Made by a program: the position numbers and the translations under genes
Source: a virus
Strand: one strand, 5' to 3'
Length of the DNA: 25,426 nucleotides
IMG/VR virus record: IMGVR_UViG_3300025617_000104
Location: 1 to 25,426 of that record
In this document: positions 1 through 6,544 of the stretch, in pieces
How positions within the stretch are numbered: the stretch's first letter is position 1
How the letters are laid out: the number at the start of each line of letters is the position of its first letter
The notes under the pieces: generated by a model
Databases searched by the model: none
The model's input: only the letters and a program-made list of their open reading frames with translations
Told to the model about the DNA's origin: nothing

Positions 1-1
1 A

Positions 2-1123
2 GATACAATCAAGAAAGCTGACGGCACAGGATCGCTGACGGTTCCTGCTGAGACAGGTACGGTAGTCACCACAGCGTCACCATCGTTAGGTAGACGCAAC
101 CTGATTATCAACGGTGCGATGCAGGTGGCACAGCGTGGGACGAGTGGTACATTTACTGATGATGGGTTTCATTGTGATCGGTGGAAGGGTGAAGTCGGTA
201 ACATGGATGAATTGTCTGTTGCTTGGGCAAGGGATAGTGAATCGCCTGACGGTTTTGGACAATCACTCAAGCTGACAATTTCTACTCCTGAATCGTCACT
301 CGCCGCAGATGAAAAGTTTATCCTGAACTACAACATTGAGGCTCAAGACTGCCAGAGTCTTGCCTTTGGTTCTGCCACGCCAAATAGCATTACAGTGTCA
401 TTCTACGTCCGGTCTTCTGTTACAGGAACGTATCCATTTTCTATTTATCAGGGCGATGGTGCTGACATTATTGGCTCCACATACACTATCAACAGTGCAG
501 ATACTTGGGAGCGAAAAACAATTACGCTTGCAGGAAATACACTTGCTACAATTAACAACGACACTGGCCTTGGGCTTAATTTGAAATGGGGTCTTGGATT
601 AGGAAGTAATTTCACTTCTGGAGACAATACTTCTTGGTCATCGTACTCAGACAGCAAGGTTGGTTACGGACAATCAAACAGTCTTGTAACCACTTCAGGT
701 GCAACCTTCTACATCACCGGAGTCCAACTAGAAGTCGGCTCTGTTGCCACACCATTTGAACACCGCAGTTACGGTGAGGAGCTTGCGGCTTGTCAGAGGT
801 ATTATCAAGTTATCGCAAGCGGATATGGTGAGACAATTGGAACTGGGTATTTTGAATCAACAGGAGTAGCGGTTTGTCCAACTAGATTTATGACAACCAT
901 GCGAGCAACTCCTTCTCTTCATTCAGGAACAGGAACGAACGCTTATTATATGTATTCTCAGGGTAGCGGAGTAGATTACTTTAATAATTTAACTGGAACG
1001 GCATTTGGCGTATCTGGCGCAACTGTTTACACGAGTTCAAATGTGACTGGTACTGCTGGTCAAGCTGGCAGAATGGTTACTGAGAATAGTAATGGTTTTG
1101 TAGCTTTTAGTGCGGAGTTATAA
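2..1123 (+). CDS. Tail fibre protein, C-terminal part (5' end outside window)
   Basis: The reading frame is open from the first bases of the window, so the gene starts upstream; the first ATG at 119 is internal. About 373 residues are visible. They contain the marine-phage fibre motif [13 protein letters not shown] followed by a DRWK motif (near 119-190), a beta-rich carbohydrate-binding-like middle, and the conserved C-terminal signature [20 protein letters not shown] then CQRYY (about 725-810). These motifs are typical of fibre or receptor-binding proteins of cyanophage-like and other marine phages. The tip domain after CQRYY is Gly/Thr/Ser-rich and presumably host-specific. A small tail-fibre-assembly-like gene follows one base after the stop, which supports the assignment. 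The virion role is family knowledge; the receptor is unknown. Confidence 0.85.
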   Translation, partial: DTIKKADGTGSLTVPAETGTVVTTASPSLGRRNLIINGAMQVAQRGTSGTFTDDGFHCDRWKGEVGNMDELSVAWARDSESPDGFGQSLKLTISTPESSLAADEKFILNYNIEAQDCQSLAFGSATPNSITVSFYVRSSVTGTYPFSIYQGDGADIIGSTYTINSADTWERKTITLAGNTLATINNDTGLGLNLKWGLGLGSNFTSGDNTSWSSYSDSKVGYGQSNSLVTTSGATFYITGVQLEVGSVATPFEHRSYGEELAACQRYYQVIASGYGETIGTGYFESTGVAVCPTRFMTTMRATPSLHSGTGTNAYYMYSQGSGVDYFNNLTGTAFGVSGATVYTSSNVTGTAGQAGRMVTENSNGFVAFSAEL

Positions 1124-1124
1124 A

Positions 1125-1277
1125 ATGTACAAATTAAACCTATTCAACGATGCAGTCATCCGCACAACAGATGGAGTTTGCATACCTTTCGACCCTGCCA
1201 ACACAGACTACCAAAAGTATCTGGAATGGGTGGCTGAAGGTAACGAACCAGAACCTGCTGATGAGGTGTCACAATGA
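1125..1277 (+). CDS. Small tail-fibre-assembly-like protein
   Basis: This 50-residue protein starts with ATG one base after the tail-fibre stop. The central stretch [20 protein letters not shown] followed by NEPEPAD closely resembles the short conserved segment found in phage tail-fibre assembly or chaperone proteins (the XkdW/p51-like type), which are usually encoded directly downstream of a fibre gene. Position and motif agree. It is shorter than most relatives and seems to hold only the conserved core. A direct role in folding this fibre is inferred. Its stop overlaps the next ATG (ATGA). Confidence 0.65.
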   Translation: MYKLNLFNDAVIRTTDGVCIPFDPANTDYQKYLEWVAEGNEPEPADEVSQ

Positions 1278-1342
1278 TCTACGCAGAAATCATGCGTCAA
1301 GTTGAGGCGGGTGAGCTAACCATACAAGAAGCAGACAGCTAA
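1274..1342 (+). CDS. Possible 22-aa microprotein
   Basis: A 22-codon frame (beginning [11 protein letters not shown]) starts in an ATGA overlap with the upstream gene and ends 9 bases before the GTG alternative start of the holin. The tight overlap matches the coupling style of the neighbouring genes, and it otherwise fills a gap. No family is recognised. At this length it could equally be a chance frame, or a remnant of the C-terminal part of a longer tail-fibre assembly protein. Confidence 0.35.
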   Translation: MIYAEIMRQVEAGELTIQEADS

Positions 1343-1360
1343 GGACGGAGTGTGAAAGAG

Positions 1361-1543
1361 ATGGCAACTGAAAGCACTAAAACTTTAGTAGACGGTTTAA
1401 GTGTGGTCACTGTGGTAGGAACGATTGGTGAACTGTTGCCTCCGATGGCGGCGTTGTTTACATTAGTATGGACAGCAATAAGGATCTACGAGACGCAAAC
1501 AGTACAGAGGTTATTGGGCAAGGATAGCCCCGATGATAGCTGA
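1361..1543 (+). CDS. T7-type class II holin
   Basis: A 60-residue protein starting MATESTKTL, with two hydrophobic stretches: about residues 12-24 (VVTVVGTIGELLP) and 27-42 (MAALFTLVWTAIRIY). It ends in a charged tail (RLLGKDSPDDS). Size, topology and the WTAIRIYET segment match the T7 gp17.5-like holins of marine podoviruses, which form inner-membrane lesions that release or activate the endolysin. The start could instead be GTG at 1352, which has AAGGA six bases upstream; ATG 1361 lies ten bases after GGAG. No endolysin gene is visible in the window. The gene overlaps the next one by 11 nt. Confidence 0.75.
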   Translation: MATESTKTLVDGLSVVTVVGTIGELLPPMAALFTLVWTAIRIYETQTVQRLLGKDSPDDS

Positions 1544-1973
1544 ACTAGCCGCCGCTAATGCGGCCTTTGGCGTTATTAAAGAAACCATCGCCAATGGTAA
1601 AGAACTGTATGAAGCAGGACAGGCACTAGCAGACTACTTTGGCCTCAAGGCTGAGATACAAAAGAAAGCACATGAACATGGATATAAGTCTGACCTTGAA
1701 GCGTTCATGGCTACAGAGCAACTCAAAGAATATGAGGAGGCTCTGAAACAAATGATGATCTGGCAAGGGCGAGCCGGGTTATGGACAGATTGGTTAGACT
1801 ACCAGAGAAAGATGAAGGAAAGCCGTGAAGCCGCTGAACGAGCAGAGAAAGCCAAGAAAGCTAAACGCAAGAAACAGATTGTTGATTGGTGCGTTGGGAT
1901 TGGTTTGGGCATTAGCGTTCTCTCAGCCGTTGGTTTGGTGATATACATCTTCTACTGGATCAGTAAACAGTAG
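1533..1973 (+). CDS. Coiled-coil protein with C-terminal membrane anchor
   Basis: This 146-residue protein is mostly helical and charged. A Lys/Glu-rich probable coiled coil runs over about residues 60-115 (with a KKAKRKK patch at 109-114), followed by one hydrophobic segment at about 119-141 and a short tail. The anchor is C-terminal, the opposite of Rz-type inner-membrane spanins, so it is not a standard i-spanin. It sits between two holin-like genes and overlaps the first, which suggests a lysis or envelope role, but no enzymatic motif is seen. It starts at ATG 1533 after AAGGATAGCCCCG. The function is unknown. Confidence 0.75.
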   Translation: MIAELAAANAAFGVIKETIANGKELYEAGQALADYFGLKAEIQKKAHEHGYKSDLEAFMATEQLKEYEEALKQMMIWQGRAGLWTDWLDYQRKMKESREAAERAEKAKKAKRKKQIVDWCVGIGLGISVLSAVGLVIYIFYWISKQ

Positions 1974-1980
1974 GTCACTT

Positions 1981-2163
1981 ATGTGGTTATTATTTGCAAT
2001 CCTAATTCAAGCTGATGGCTACGCTGTCTATCCTCAAGGGCCATTTGCAACAATGGACGAGTGCTTTGAAGCCCGTGAGTATTTCATGGCAACAGCACCA
2101 CAGCCTAAGATCAACTATGAAGCAGTGTGTGTACAGACGGACGTAACAGGTAATGCCACATGA
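1981..2163 (+). CDS. Small exported or membrane-associated protein
   Basis: A 60-residue protein with a very short hydrophobic start (MWLLFAILIQ) that could be a signal or signal-anchor, followed by a soluble part with two cysteines (the MDECFEAREYF segment and AVCVQTD). The two Cys could form a disulfide in the periplasm. No lipobox is present, so it is not an obvious o-spanin. Similar short proteins with the motif ECFEAREYF occur in lysis and tail regions of marine phages, from memory of the family. It starts at ATG 1981 after AGG, and its stop overlaps the next ATG by 4 nt. Confidence 0.65.
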   Translation: MWLLFAILIQADGYAVYPQGPFATMDECFEAREYFMATAPQPKINYEAVCVQTDVTGNAT

Positions 2164-2516
2164 TTGGAATTATTTCTAAGATACTTGGCTCAGGTGATGT
2201 CATCAAGAAAGGAATGGAGCTAATTGATGATATGCACACCTCCGATGAGGAAGCTATTGCCGCTAAGTCAAAGGCGAAGATTGATCTCATAAACGCCTAT
2301 GCTCCATTCAAACTCGCACAACGCTACATTGCTCTAATGTTTACAGCAGTGTTTCTCAGTATGTTTGTCCTTGTACTTGCTATGACGTTAGCAGGTGAAG
2401 GTGACATTAACGCAGTCAAAACCATTATCGGTGACTTCTGGATTGGAGAAATTATGTTGATGATCGTTGGCTTTTACTTTGGCGGCGGTTTAGCCGAATC
2501 AGTAAGGAAGAAATAA
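2160..2516 (+). CDS. GTA-type (3TM family) holin
   Basis: A 118-residue protein. The N-terminal segment ISKILGSGDVIKKGMELIDD with the following TSDEE matches the start of holins of the gene-transfer-agent 3TM family (PF11351-like). Two clear membrane segments follow, at about residues 57-79 (IALMFTAVFLSMFVLVLAM) and 97-113 (IMLMIVGFYFGGGLA), then a basic end. The family forms membrane holes for particle release. It is the second holin-like gene within 1.2 kb and is unrelated in sequence to the T7-type one, so the pair may act as holin and antiholin or pinholin (inference). The stop overlaps the next ATG (TAATG). Confidence 0.75.
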   Translation: MIGIISKILGSGDVIKKGMELIDDMHTSDEEAIAAKSKAKIDLINAYAPFKLAQRYIALMFTAVFLSMFVLVLAMTLAGEGDINAVKTIIGDFWIGEIMLMIVGFYFGGGLAESVRKK

Positions 2517-2635
2517 TGCCAAAAGTAGCAGGGAAAGAGTATCCTTACACTAAGAAGGGTATGGCAATGGCTAAGAACAAGGCCAAAGCAACAGGTAAGA
2601 AAGTTAGCTACGGAAAGAAAAAGGCTAAGAAATGA
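2516..2635 (+). CDS. Lys-rich 39-aa basic protein
   Basis: A 39-residue protein with 14 lysines and one acidic residue, starting MPKVAGKEYPYTKKGMAMAK. The ATG lies in a TAATG overlap with the holin stop, and its own stop overlaps the next ATG (ATGA), so it is embedded in a coupled operon. The YPYTKKGM motif recurs in small basic phage proteins. The composition resembles histone-H1-like tails, so binding to packaged DNA or to a virion surface is possible. No function is established. Confidence 0.7.
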   Translation: MPKVAGKEYPYTKKGMAMAKNKAKATGKKVSYGKKKAKK

Positions 2636-2778
2636 GCAAAGGTTTATACGCTAACATCCACGCTAAACGTAAGCGCATTGCAGCCGGTAGTGGTGAGACA
2701 ATGCGTAAACCAGGTAGCAAGGGTGCACCAACGTCTAAATCATTTAAGCAAGCTAAGAAGACGGCTAAGAAGAAATGA
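2632..2778 (+). CDS. Lys/Arg-rich 48-aa basic protein
   Basis: A 48-residue protein with 15 Lys/Arg. The motif KGLYANIHAKRKRI and the stretch RKPGSKGAP are a recurring signature of small conserved phage proteins, as I recall them from marine myo- and podoviruses. It ends in a Lys/Ala-rich tail (KQAKKTAKKK). It is joined to both neighbours by ATGA overlaps. Its role is unknown; a virion-associated nucleic-acid-binding or structural role is plausible. Confidence 0.75.
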   Translation: MSKGLYANIHAKRKRIAAGSGETMRKPGSKGAPTSKSFKQAKKTAKKK

Positions 2779-3113
2779 TTCGTAAAAGCTACGGTGCTGT
2801 TTTAACAGGCACATCACAAACACTTTACACAGTCCCTGCCGGTAAAAGTGCTCAATGGGTGTTGATGTACATTACCAACACTAGCGGCTCTAACGGCACT
2901 GTAGAAGTAGACTACTACAACGCAGAGCAAGACACTACCTTCTCTATACTAGAAGGCTACACGGTAACAGCTAAAGAGTTCTTTCAAATCGGTGGTGAAA
3001 TTAATGCTTTCATTATGATGCGTGAAGGCGACAGTATTTCTGCATTTGCTACGCAACAAATGACGATGCTTATATCGTTGATTGAAGAAAACAACATTAT
3101 CCAAGGGGGCTAA
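2775..3113 (+). CDS. Small beta-rich conserved phage protein (possible virion protein)
   Basis: A 112-residue protein with alternating beta-strand character and no membrane segment. The stretch TGTSQTLYTVPAGKSAQW at about residues 10-27 is typical of small beta-sandwich virion proteins of marine phages (a TVPAGK turn followed by a long strand). It lies between the Lys-rich peptides and the adaptor/nozzle genes, which fits a head-decoration or tail-associated part. No family with known function can be named. It starts at ATG 2775, overlapping the previous stop. Confidence 0.7.
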   Translation: MIRKSYGAVLTGTSQTLYTVPAGKSAQWVLMYITNTSGSNGTVEVDYYNAEQDTTFSILEGYTVTAKEFFQIGGEINAFIMMREGDSISAFATQQMTMLISLIEENNIIQGG

Positions 3114-3114
3114 A

Positions 3115-3378
3115 GTGCCTAAGTCTAAAGACCCTAAGTTAGCCAGAGCAGGTGTCAGTGGTTACAACAAGCCTAAGCGCACACCGGGTGGCTCTAAGAA
3201 GTTTGTTGTTGTTGCTAAAGAAGGTGACAAGACTAAGACGATTCGCTTTGGTGATCCCAACATGACCATCAAAAAAGACCAACCTAAAAGACGGAAGAGC
3301 TTTCGTGCTCGACACAAATGCGATACCAATCCACCATCAAAGCTGACAGCAAGGTACTGGTCGTGCAAGAAGTGGTAG
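3115..3378 (+). CDS. Small basic conserved phage protein (DUF5872/6321-like)
   Basis: An 87-residue protein with a GTG start at 3115, two bases after the upstream stop and six bases after a GGGGG ribosome-binding site. The frame extends further upstream to a TTG at 3082, but that would lie inside the previous gene. Motifs are KDPKLARAGVSGYNKPKRTP, then VVVAKEGDKTKTIRFGD and KRRKSFRARHKCD, ending in ARYWSCKKW. This architecture is a widespread phage and large-virus protein of unknown function; the DUF numbers are from memory. Cys at about 74 and 84 replace the usual non-Cys residues and could form a disulfide or metal pair. Confidence 0.8.
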   Translation: MPKSKDPKLARAGVSGYNKPKRTPGGSKKFVVVAKEGDKTKTIRFGDPNMTIKKDQPKRRKSFRARHKCDTNPPSKLTARYWSCKKW

Positions 3379-3785
3379 TAAGAGATACTGTTACTCAACA
3401 CGACTTTATACAATTACTAAAAGATTCAAAATACCACCGTGGGTGGACTGCAGAGGATGTCAAGAGAATTATTTTCCCTCTGCTTAAGAAAAAACAAGCG
3501 TTGTTTGCTTATGACAACGACAACATACAAGGGATGGTAACGTGGGCTTGGGTTGACCCTCAAGTGTCCAAAGGTTACCTTGAGGGGACTCAAAAACTAA
3601 CCTCAGAGGCTCTCACAGGCTCTACAGGCGATCTTTGGGCTATTGACTTTATAGCCCCATACGGAAACGTAAAGAACGTCATACAAAGCCTTACAAAGAG
3701 TTTTAAAGAATTACATCCAGAGCACACATCGGCTAAGATGTTCAGGAGAGCAAAGAACTATGCTAGTAAAGTCACCCTTCGGTAG
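3363..3785 (+). CDS. HlyC/RtxC-like toxin-activating lysine acyltransferase
   Basis: The protein resembles HlyC-type acyltransferases, which move a fatty acyl group from acyl-ACP to internal lysines of a partner protein. Visible matches are HRGW near the N-terminus (HlyC catalytic His23 lies in HRNW), a hydrophobic stretch ending in the WAWVD segment (HlyC SWANLS), and LWAIDFIAPYGN (HlyC WFIDWIAPFGD, with the second key residue Asp92). With GTG 3363 as start (AAGGT eight bases upstream, 140 aa) the His is residue 25 and the Asp residue 95, near the HlyC spacing. An ATG at 3318 would add 15 residues but has no ribosome-binding site. It overlaps the 701-aa gene by 26 nt, so that protein is the obvious candidate substrate (inference). 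Confidence 0.75.
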   Translation: MQEVVVRDTVTQHDFIQLLKDSKYHRGWTAEDVKRIIFPLLKKKQALFAYDNDNIQGMVTWAWVDPQVSKGYLEGTQKLTSEALTGSTGDLWAIDFIAPYGNVKNVIQSLTKSFKELHPEHTSAKMFRRAKNYASKVTLR

Positions 3786-5865
3786 ACACTATACAGACAC
3801 CGCAGAAAAGCTAGAGCAATCTCTGTACTGCTTTGGTGGTGACAGCAGTTCATCAGATGCCGGAGGAGCTCCGTCGACACCTCAAGAGGCTGAGATGGAT
3901 AGAGAGATGGCGGCTATCGAGCAAGAGTTTGCTGATATGACTGCCGCCTATGAATCTGGTGGTTCTTATACATCTCAAGGTGTCACGACAGAAGGCTCAG
4001 ATACTGCCAACGAAGATGTAGCAGTCCGTGAGTCTATCACAGAACCCGGTAAGACTTACAACTTTAACATTGATAGAGCCGCTGACTACTCTTACGATGC
4101 ACAAGGTCGTCGTGTTTACGATACCTTAGACCCTCAAATGCAACAGTTATACGATGTTGACCGTGCTGTCAACCGTATGACGACTCTTCTTGACTCAGGT
4201 GTAATGACTGTCTCAGATGCTGAAGGCAACGTCATGAGTATGGAAGAGACAATGGATCGTGACATTGCTCTGGCTGATGCTCAGTTTGAAGCTCTTGATG
4301 CAATCTATGCAAACCCTAAGTACGCTGATAAACTTGCTTCGTTAATGGTTGAAGACCCTGAGACAGGCAAGATGGTGCCTAGGGGTGACCTTCAAATCTT
4401 TATGCGTGACACAGGTCAAATCCTTGTTCGTGATCCTGATATGTTCGACAGGATTATGGCTGAAGATGTTGGCCCCGGGATCGCTAACTACATCGCAGGA
4501 CAAGTAGGTGGTACTGGGTTAGCTACAGTCGCCTTTGACATCTTCGGTGCACCTGTGAATGCTTACTCAGCTAACTTACTGTTCCAAGGTGGTCGTGCGG
4601 CGGCCTCAGGTTCACTCTTCGGTACACCTCTGATTACTGCGACTGCTTGGGAAGACCCTGTTACTGGTGAGAACGTAACTGAACAACGTCTTAACATTGC
4701 AGGTGATACTGTAGACCGTCGGTTTACAACAGAGACTGAGTTCCGTGAGCGTCAAGCCGCAGAACAAGCACTGAAAGATCAATATGACTCAGGTCAGGCC
4801 ATTGGTGATTCCGGAACACTTGCTGAAAGCCGCACAGGCACACGAAAGCCAACTTGGCGTGATTACGTCAATACTGACTTTAGTCTTGAACAGGCTGTGT
4901 TTAGTTCAGTCCTTGATAGTCAAAACTTTGCATCACTACCTGAAAGTATCCGTGATGGTGTTGTCTTAACAAAGAACATTGCAGAAGGACAAGACCCACT
5001 GACAGCACTCATAGGTGTCTATGGTGACGATGTAGCAGAACAATTAAATCTTGAAGGTCTTGCGAATGACGCTATTGATGCGGCATTTACACCTGAGACT
5101 GCTCAGTTTATTAAAGAAAACCACGATGTACTTAAGTTAGGTGCTGACATTGTTGTTCGTGGTAAAGATCCCTCAGCGGCTATTGTAGATCGTTTTGGTG
5201 GTAAGATTCTTGACTACCTCAACGCAGACACCCCGAACCTTAGAGCCGCAGGGCAAGCAGGGTTAAACTTTGGTGTTGCTTTAGACAAAGGGGTTCCATT
5301 AGACCAAGCATTGCCTCGTGCTGTGGTTGACTACTTTGAACAAGGCGGTACAGTAGACCTAGCCACAGAAGGTGGTAACTTCCTTAAAGGTGTCTTCCCT
5401 GAGATCAATATTGACCTACCAGACGTTAATCTTCCAGACTTAGATATTGACTGGAAAGCAACGTGGGATGGTATTAACGCTAAGCTCCCTGAAGGTAACT
5501 TTAGATTCGCTAATGAGCTAATCCCTGACTTTGGTATTGATGGTTTGTTTGACCAAGGCTTTACACTTGAGGATTTCAACTGGGAAGCTATCGACACCTC
5601 AGGTATGAACCTAGGTGACTTTAATGCACGAGGGTACGACCTAGCAGACCTACAGGATATGGGGGTTGACTTGCCAGACTTAAACATTGACATCCCACGA
5701 CTAGACTTTGAGCTACAGTGGGCTAAGATGACAGAGACATACCCCGGAGAAAAGATCACACCTGAAGGTGAAATGATTGCTTCTTTAGAGCCCGACCTAG
5801 ATTTCTTAGGCGATGATGAGACTCCATTCTCAAGACAATTACTTGAGTCTGGAAAAATTGCTTGA
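3760..5865 (+). CDS. Large acidic probable virion protein (acyltransferase-linked)
   Basis: A 701-residue, very acidic, Asp-rich protein. It starts at ATG 3760 with AGGAG eleven bases upstream, inside the end of the acyltransferase gene. Regions: a low-complexity Ser/Gly N-terminus (25-80), a mixed domain (100-370), three degenerate tandem repeats of about 28 residues (about 400-429, 458-487, 502-528; pattern hydrophobic-x-G-x-D/P-L-x-x-A-hydrophobic), and a C-terminal region (545-650) with repeated D-L-P-D-hydrophobic-N/D units such as IDLPDVNLPDLDID. GK dipeptides, the context acylated in RTX toxins, occur at several places including the extreme C-terminus (SGKIA). No enzyme motif is seen. 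Its position just before the adaptor gene suggests a virion component. Its function is unknown. Confidence 0.8.
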   Translation: MLVKSPFGRHYTDTAEKLEQSLYCFGGDSSSSDAGGAPSTPQEAEMDREMAAIEQEFADMTAAYESGGSYTSQGVTTEGSDTANEDVAVRESITEPGKTYNFNIDRAADYSYDAQGRRVYDTLDPQMQQLYDVDRAVNRMTTLLDSGVMTVSDAEGNVMSMEETMDRDIALADAQFEALDAIYANPKYADKLASLMVEDPETGKMVPRGDLQIFMRDTGQILVRDPDMFDRIMAEDVGPGIANYIAGQVGGTGLATVAFDIFGAPVNAYSANLLFQGGRAAASGSLFGTPLITATAWEDPVTGENVTEQRLNIAGDTVDRRFTTETEFRERQAAEQALKDQYDSGQAIGDSGTLAESRTGTRKPTWRDYVNTDFSLEQAVFSSVLDSQNFASLPESIRDGVVLTKNIAEGQDPLTALIGVYGDDVAEQLNLEGLANDAIDAAFTPETAQFIKENHDVLKLGADIVVRGKDPSAAIVDRFGGKILDYLNADTPNLRAAGQAGLNFGVALDKGVPLDQALPRAVVDYFEQGGTVDLATEGGNFLKGVFPEINIDLPDVNLPDLDIDWKATWDGINAKLPEGNFRFANELIPDFGIDGLFDQGFTLEDFNWEAIDTSGMNLGDFNARGYDLADLQDMGVDLPDLNIDIPRLDFELQWAKMTETYPGEKITPEGEMIASLEPDLDFLGDDETPFSRQLLESGKIA

Positions 5866-5890
5866 CATTTAACTTAAAATATGGTATCAT
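5862..5890 (+). promoter_or_regulatory. Sigma70-type promoter before the adaptor gene
   Basis: The sequence TTGACA (5862-5867), a 17-base spacer and TATCAT (5885-5890) form a near-perfect sigma70 promoter with an extended -10 TGG. It overlaps the stop codon of the 701-aa gene. The expected start of transcription is about 5896-5898, at the ATG of the next gene, and no Shine-Dalgarno sequence is present. The mRNA may therefore be leaderless. Confidence 0.75.
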
Positions 5891-5896
5891 ACACAT

Positions 5897-6544
5897 ATGA
5901 CGTACTTACAACTTGTTAATGCAGTCCTAAGAAAACTTAGGGAAGAAGAAGTTACTACTGTAGACGAGAGTGACTACTCTAAGCTCATTGGTGATTTTGT
6001 TAATGATGCTAAACGTCTAGTCGAAGACACTTGGGACTGGACGGGACTTAGGCACACCTATACAATTACTACGACTGTAGATGATCCTGTGTACTCGTTG
6101 AGTGGTTTTACTACTCGCTCAAAGATTCTTTATGTGCACAATGAAACACGGAATATAAACATCCCTCAGGAATCACTTCAGCGTATTCGTCAACTAAATC
6201 TTGAGTCTGACAGTGCTGTTGGCCCTGTGGTTTATTTTGCTGTCGATGGGCTTGATGGTAATGGCGACGCTCAGATTCGCTTATATCGGACACCTGCGGC
6301 AGTCGAGACATTTAATGTCTATACCGTAAAACGTACTGGTAATCTAACAACCGATTCAGAATCAACTTTAATTCCAGACTCTCCTATTATCCAATGGGCT
6401 TACTCCTATGCTCTCCGTGAGCGTGGTGAGACAGGAGGACAATCTGCGGCGGAACAGGCACTCTTTGCACAGAATGAACTAAACAATGCTGTGTCTTTTG
6501 ATGCCGGATTGAGCCCTGATGAGACAGTCTGGACTTCTGTATAA
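5897..6544 (+). CDS. Head-to-tail adaptor (tail tubular protein A-like)
   Basis: A 215-residue protein with the N-terminus MTYLQLVNAVLRKLREEEV, then a helical SKLIGDFVNDAKRLVED segment followed by WDWTGLR. This helix pattern is shared by podovirus head-tail adaptors (T7 gp11 or P22 gp4 functional class), which form a ring between portal and nozzle. The middle is beta-rich and the end helical (EQALFAQNEL). It is directly followed (1-nt overlap) by the nozzle-like gene, the standard order for these two. The start at ATG 5897 matches the conserved family N-terminus although no ribosome-binding site precedes it. Confidence 0.8.
   Translation: MTYLQLVNAVLRKLREEEVTTVDESDYSKLIGDFVNDAKRLVEDTWDWTGLRHTYTITTTVDDPVYSLSGFTTRSKILYVHNETRNINIPQESLQRIRQLNLESDSAVGPVVYFAVDGLDGNGDAQIRLYRTPAAVETFNVYTVKRTGNLTTDSESTLIPDSPIIQWAYSYALRERGETGGQSAAEQALFAQNELNNAVSFDAGLSPDETVWTSV

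Noticed and set aside
1533-2163. Classical Rz/Rz1 spanin pair
   Set aside because: The 146-aa protein has its membrane segment at the C-terminus and the 60-aa protein has no lipobox.
3082-3114. Upstream extension of the 87-aa basic protein to a TTG start
   Set aside because: It lies inside the preceding gene and has no ribosome-binding site; GTG 3115 has GGGGG six bases upstream and matches the family N-terminus.
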